8,699 bases of DNA from NCBI GenBank assembly GCA_016193065.1, contig JACPSX010000015.1, forward strand, positions 1-8,699, written 5' to 3'. Each line of letters begins with the position of its first letter. Position 1 is the first letter of the stretch. The translations under genes and the position numbers were made by a program. Positions 5,762-8,699 of the stretch are shown in pieces. The DNA comes from Candidatus Tectimicrobiota bacterium. Its GTDB lineage: Bacteria; JACPSX01. The notes beneath the pieces were generated by a model, which did not search any database, was not told the DNA's origin, and saw only the letters and a list, made by a program, of their open reading frames with translations.

Positions 5762-6374
5762 ACCTGAGATTTTCCTGGCTTCTGCCTCCCCCCGGCGGCG
5801 TCAACTCCTGGAACAGTTGGGGCTCATCTTCCAAGTCCATGCCCCTTCTCTGGATGAAACCCCTCGCCCCGGGGAGACCCCCGAAGACTATGCCCTGCGC
5901 CTGAGCGAGGAGAAAGCCTTCCAGGTTTCCTGGCGCCATCCGGAGGCTGTGGTCATCGGAGCCGACACCGTTGTCATCCTAAGCGGGGACATGCTGGGCA
6001 AGCCCAGAGACTCTGACCATGCCCGGGAAATGCTCACACGGCTCAGCGGTCAGACTCATCAGGTCATCACGGGGATTACGGTCCTGTGCCCCCCGCGCCA
6101 GATTTACCTGAATCAAGCCGTCGCCACCGAGGTTACTTTGAAGAGGCTCTCCCGGGAAGAAATTGACCATTACGTGGCCACAGGAGAGCCCATGGACAAG
6201 GCCGGGGCCTACGGGATTCAGGGCAAAGGAGCCTTGCTGGTCGAGAAGATCGCCGGCTGCTACAACAACGTGGTGGGACTGCCCCTTTTTGCTTTGGGAA
6301 TCCTTCTCGAACAGGCAGAGATCCGCTTGTGGTCCCCGGACAGTTCCCCTCCAGCAGCAGCTCCTCGACACTGA
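5703..6374 (+). CDS. maf: Maf family nucleoside triphosphate pyrophosphatase (YhdE type)
   Basis: Maf proteins hydrolyse nucleoside triphosphates to monophosphates and pyrophosphate; the YhdE branch prefers dTTP, UTP and related pyrimidine nucleotides. Motifs: SASPRR (27-32), GADTVV (86-91, Asp88), GKPRD (99-103), SGQTHQV (115-121), [12 protein letters not shown] (165-176) and NNVVGLPL (188-195). [10 protein letters not shown] is the YhdE form rather than the YceF form. The start is uncertain. The conserved domain begins near residue 23, inside the end of the AMMECR1 gene. The ATG at 5703 gives 223 residues and a 59-nt overlap; a TTG at 5727 gives 215 residues and a 35-nt overlap. Neither has a strong ribosome binding site, so coupling to AMMECR1 translation is likely. 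Confidence is high for identity, low for the first residue. Confidence 0.92.
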   Translation: MTPSRSANLKWSATSKDPARPEIFLASASPRRRQLLEQLGLIFQVHAPSLDETPRPGETPEDYALRLSEEKAFQVSWRHPEAVVIGADTVVILSGDMLGKPRDSDHAREMLTRLSGQTHQVITGITVLCPPRQIYLNQAVATEVTLKRLSREEIDHYVATGEPMDKAGAYGIQGKGALLVEKIAGCYNNVVGLPLFALGILLEQAEIRLWSPDSSPPAAAPRH

Positions 6375-6426
6375 GGATCCACTCCGAACTCTCGTGGAGG
6401 TGTCAGGAGGGCTAACTCCGGGTACA

Positions 6427-7209
6427 ATGGGTCAACCAAAAGGCGCAGGACCGACAAAGACTCCCATGCCGGAGCCCCCGCGCAAGGCAAGCGTAGAGAT
6501 GGAAATAGGCGGAGAGCAGGGGATTCACCTTTATTTATTTCGAGGCCTGATTTTCCTCGTCCCCGACGGGGTGCAACCTCCCAAGCAAGGATCGACTCTG
6601 CTGGCTCGAACGGTGGCATTTCGTCCCGATGACACGGTCCTGGAACTGGGAACCGGGATGGGACTTGCGGCTCTAATGGCCGCGCGTACCGCCGGTCGCG
6701 TCATCGCCACCGATATTTCTCCGGAGTGCACCTCCAGCACTCTCAAGAATGCCGTACTGAACGGGTTAAGCGACAAGATCGAGGTCCGCACCGGCGACCT
6801 TTACGACCCCGTGATCGGTCTTACCTTTGATAAGATCCTGGCCAATCCCCCTCAGATGCCGGTCCCCCCATCGCGAGAGCGCGGTGATCCACAGGCCCTG
6901 CCAGACAACGGGGGAACGGACGGCTGGGCAATCCTGGACCGCATCATTACCGCTGCGCCTGAATACTTAAAACCCGCAGGCTGTCTCGTGTTCACGCTGT
7001 TTGATTTTCTAGGGCAAGAGAAGGCCTTCGCCAAACTCGGGCGCGCCGGGCTCAACCCCCGGCTCCTGGCTCGCGAACTCCAGTGGTTTCCCCGGCTGGG
7101 TTACGAGCGGCTGGACCACCTGCGCGCGATCGATGAAGAAGGGACCATCCCGCAGGGAAATCAACCACTGCACTGCTGGCGCCTGGTCATTGCGGGAGCA
7201 AAGGGGTAG
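6427..7209 (+). CDS. PrmC/HemK-like class I SAM-dependent methyltransferase
   Basis: The 260-residue product has the Rossmann-type methyltransferase fold. Motif I is LELGTGMG (72-79), with acidic motif II residue Asp96 in ATDIS. Motif IV is NPPQMP (140-145), and NGGTDGWAILDRII (161-174) echoes the GGxDGLD stretch of HemK/PrmC enzymes. PrmC methylates glutamine in release factors and has NPPY; here the fourth position is Gln, so substrate is probably different. PrmC's N-terminal helical domain is also missing. The start is unsettled: the ATG at 6427 has AGGAGG (6405-6410) 16 nt away, longer than ideal, and ATGs at 6466 and 6499 are alternatives (247 and 236 residues). The conserved part begins near residue 30, so any of these would keep the domain. 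It sits 52 nt after Maf and 3 nt before the deacetylase. Confidence 0.82.
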   Translation: MGQPKGAGPTKTPMPEPPRKASVEMEIGGEQGIHLYLFRGLIFLVPDGVQPPKQGSTLLARTVAFRPDDTVLELGTGMGLAALMAARTAGRVIATDISPECTSSTLKNAVLNGLSDKIEVRTGDLYDPVIGLTFDKILANPPQMPVPPSRERGDPQALPDNGGTDGWAILDRIITAAPEYLKPAGCLVFTLFDFLGQEKAFAKLGRAGLNPRLLARELQWFPRLGYERLDHLRAIDEEGTIPQGNQPLHCWRLVIAGAKG

Positions 7210-7212
7210 ATC

Positions 7213-8013
7213 ATGTCGGCCCAACACTTCCTGATCGTCAATGCCGATGACTTTAATCTGACCCCTGCTGTAAGCCGGGGGATCGTCACCTCCCACCGGG
7301 AAGGGATCGTGACCAGCACCACGGCCATGGTCAATTTGCCCGGCCTGGAGGAGAACTTGGCTCTGCTGGTCCACGTACCGTCCCTGGGAGTTGGCCTCCA
7401 TGTCAACCTGACCCTGGGTCCTCCGGTATCGCCTCCCAACGAGGTCCCCTCCCTGATCGATGAGAAGGGGCAGTTTATCCGGGATCCGAAAGGCCTCGCT
7501 GCTCGCGCCCGACTCGAGGAAGTTGCTCGGGAGCTGGCCGCTCAGAGGGAGCGCTTTGACCGGGTCTTCCCCCGCGCCCCGACCCATGTGGATAGCCACC
7601 ATCACGTGCACCACCTCGAACCTCTGGATCAACTTTTCCTGGACTCGTGCCGCCGGTGGGGTCTCCCCCTGCGCAGCGCCAACTCCTCTCTCCGGGAGAA
7701 AGCTCGCAGCCTGGAAATTCCCACCCCGGATCACTTCCTGGGAGACGTGAGCGAGGCCCCTTACTGGAGCGAGGAAAATCTCAGCGCCACTCTGGAAAGC
7801 CTCCCGGAGGGAGTCACGGAACTCATGTGTCATCCGGGCTACTGGGAGGACTCGATCATAACCAGCAGCTACAGCACCCAGAGAGAGGGAGAATTAAAGG
7901 CACTGTGCTCTCCCCATCTGCCGCCGATTCTGGATACACGGGGGATTGTCCTCACCATCTTCGCGACGCTTGGCAAAAATTCTGCGCAGACCTCTCGGGA
8001 GAAGAGAATATGA
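7213..8013 (+). CDS. YdjC/ChbG-family carbohydrate deacetylase
   Basis: YdjC-family enzymes are metal-dependent deacetylases of N-acetylated sugars; ChbG deacetylates chitobiose and related oligosaccharides, and HpnK acts in hopanoid-linked clusters. The 266-residue protein carries NADDF (10-14, Asp11 and Asp12 as metal ligand/base), GLHVNLT (61-67, His63), THVDSHHHVH (124-133) and MCHPGY (205-210), then the REGELKAL element (224-231). The family usually has Gly after NADDF; here it is Asn15. No signal peptide is present, so it acts in the cytoplasm. The ATG has AAGGGG (7201-7206) 6 nt upstream, overlapping the end of the methyltransferase gene. Its stop overlaps the start of a ROK kinase gene by 4 nt. 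That suggests joint use of an amino sugar, which is inference. Confidence 0.9.
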   Translation: MSAQHFLIVNADDFNLTPAVSRGIVTSHREGIVTSTTAMVNLPGLEENLALLVHVPSLGVGLHVNLTLGPPVSPPNEVPSLIDEKGQFIRDPKGLAARARLEEVARELAAQRERFDRVFPRAPTHVDSHHHVHHLEPLDQLFLDSCRRWGLPLRSANSSLREKARSLEIPTPDHFLGDVSEAPYWSEENLSATLESLPEGVTELMCHPGYWEDSIITSSYSTQREGELKALCSPHLPPILDTRGIVLTIFATLGKNSAQTSREKRI

Positions 8014-8699
8014 CCCGACAAGAAGTAATCGCCAGCCTGGACGTGGGAGGAACGACGATCTCCGCCGGGATCGTAAGTACTCAAGGGGAGATCCTGCTCC
8101 AGCGCTCGGCTCCTACCTATGATCTGGGGAGGAGCGATTGCGTCCTTCTTCACATCATGTACATTGCCCGGGAAATGGCACTGAAAGCCCGCGAGATTGG
8201 ATTTAACCTTCTGGGGGTGGGGGTCGGCCTTCCCGGCGCAGTCAATGTGGACACCGGTACCATTGGCTACGATATCCAGAACATCCCCGAGATCGCCTGC
8301 TTTCCCCTCGGAGTGATCCTCAACAATTACTGTGAAGCAACCACTGTCCTCGACAATGATGTGAACGCCCTGGCCCTGGGGGAAATGTACTTCGGGCAAG
8401 CCCGCGGAGTGCGCAACCTGGTTTTCATTGCTCTTGGCACCGGAGTCGGTGGAGGGGTCGTGCTGAACGGGGAGATCCACCGGGGCGCCAACTGGTACGG
8501 GGGGGAACTGGGACACATGACCCTGAACCCCAACGGTCGCCCCTGTTTTTGCGGCAGCCGGGGCTGTCTTAAAACCTACGTGTCAGGGCCTGACGTGGTT
8601 GCCCAGATCCGGGAACGACTTGATGCCAGGGAAGCTCCGCTCCTTATGAACCTGTGCGGGAATGATCCCGCGCGGGTCCTCCCCGAACAGGTCTTCGCC
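8010..8699 (+). CDS. ROK-family sugar kinase (3' end cut by window end)
   Basis: The frame is open from the ATG at 8010 to the last base, giving 230 of the usual 300-320 residues. ROK kinases phosphorylate glucose, N-acetylglucosamine, N-acetylmannosamine and related sugars with ATP. Visible elements are DVGGT (11-15, phosphate binding), GVGLPG (71-76), DND (115-117, with Asp117 the likely catalytic base), LGTGVGGG (142-149), GELGH (165-169) and the zinc knuckle CFCGSRGC (179-186, with His169 as the fourth ligand). There is no N-terminal helix-turn-helix, so it is a kinase rather than a ROK repressor. The knuckle is followed by LK where most members have LE. GGGAG at 7997-8001 lies 8 nt upstream, and the start overlaps the deacetylase stop as ATGA, implying translational coupling. 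The actual sugar is unknown; an amino sugar fits the neighbour. Confidence 0.92.
   Translation, partial: MTRQEVIASLDVGGTTISAGIVSTQGEILLQRSAPTYDLGRSDCVLLHIMYIAREMALKAREIGFNLLGVGVGLPGAVNVDTGTIGYDIQNIPEIACFPLGVILNNYCEATTVLDNDVNALALGEMYFGQARGVRNLVFIALGTGVGGGVVLNGEIHRGANWYGGELGHMTLNPNGRPCFCGSRGCLKTYVSGPDVVAQIRERLDAREAPLLMNLCGNDPARVLPEQVFA

Noticed and set aside
7009-7833. 274-residue open frame on the minus strand
   Set aside because: It is antisense to the ends of the methyltransferase and most of the YdjC gene, both with clear motifs; no family features are seen in the antisense product.

Overview
The window is about 8.7 kb of GC-rich bacterial chromosome (roughly 60% GC by eye). It carries nine protein genes, all intact within the window except the two cut by its ends. 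There are no tRNA or rRNA genes, insertion sequences, CRISPR arrays or phage genes. The housekeeping set (ComM/YifB, an IspB-type long-chain polyprenyl diphosphate synthase, YhdE-type Maf) with AMMECR1, a stand-alone MetE-domain protein and a YdjC/ROK pair suggests a free-living, probably Gram-negative environmental bacterium. A deltaproteobacterial-like or neighbouring GC-rich phylum is plausible, but the sequence alone does not settle it.

Layout. Positions 1-1443, minus strand: comM, missing only its last few dozen residues at the window start. Positions 1444-1891: a 448-base divergent intergenic region with nested inverted repeats. Positions 1892-3037, plus strand: a stand-alone MetE catalytic-domain-like zinc methyltransferase. 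Positions 3038-3242: a convergent gap holding a second copy of the palindrome seen upstream of the MetE-like gene. Positions 3243-3902, minus strand: a RutB-like isochorismatase-fold hydrolase. Positions 3903-4232: a 330-base regulatory region with an AT-rich palindrome, a sigma70-like promoter and a strong leader hairpin. From 4233 to the window end, plus strand: six closely spaced genes that look like one transcription unit.

The six-gene run is polyprenyl diphosphate synthase, AMMECR1-domain protein, Maf nucleotide pyrophosphatase, PrmC/HemK-like methyltransferase, YdjC/ChbG-type carbohydrate deacetylase and ROK sugar kinase (cut by the window end). Gaps are 26 nt, an overlap of tens of nt, about 52 nt, 3 nt and a 4-nt ATGA overlap. 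The first gene makes the side chain of respiratory quinones (or another polyprenol). Maf removes non-canonical or excess nucleotides. The deacetylase and kinase fit together as an amino-sugar salvage pair. AMMECR1 and the methyltransferase have no assigned substrate here.

The most interesting signals are non-coding. One is a shared palindrome (GTTGCACA-N6-TGTGCAG) on both sides of the MetE-like gene. The other is an 11-bp hairpin directly after the predicted transcription start of the six-gene unit; its stem contains a decoy ATG and helps choose the downstream start. I did not find a clearly new multi-gene system.
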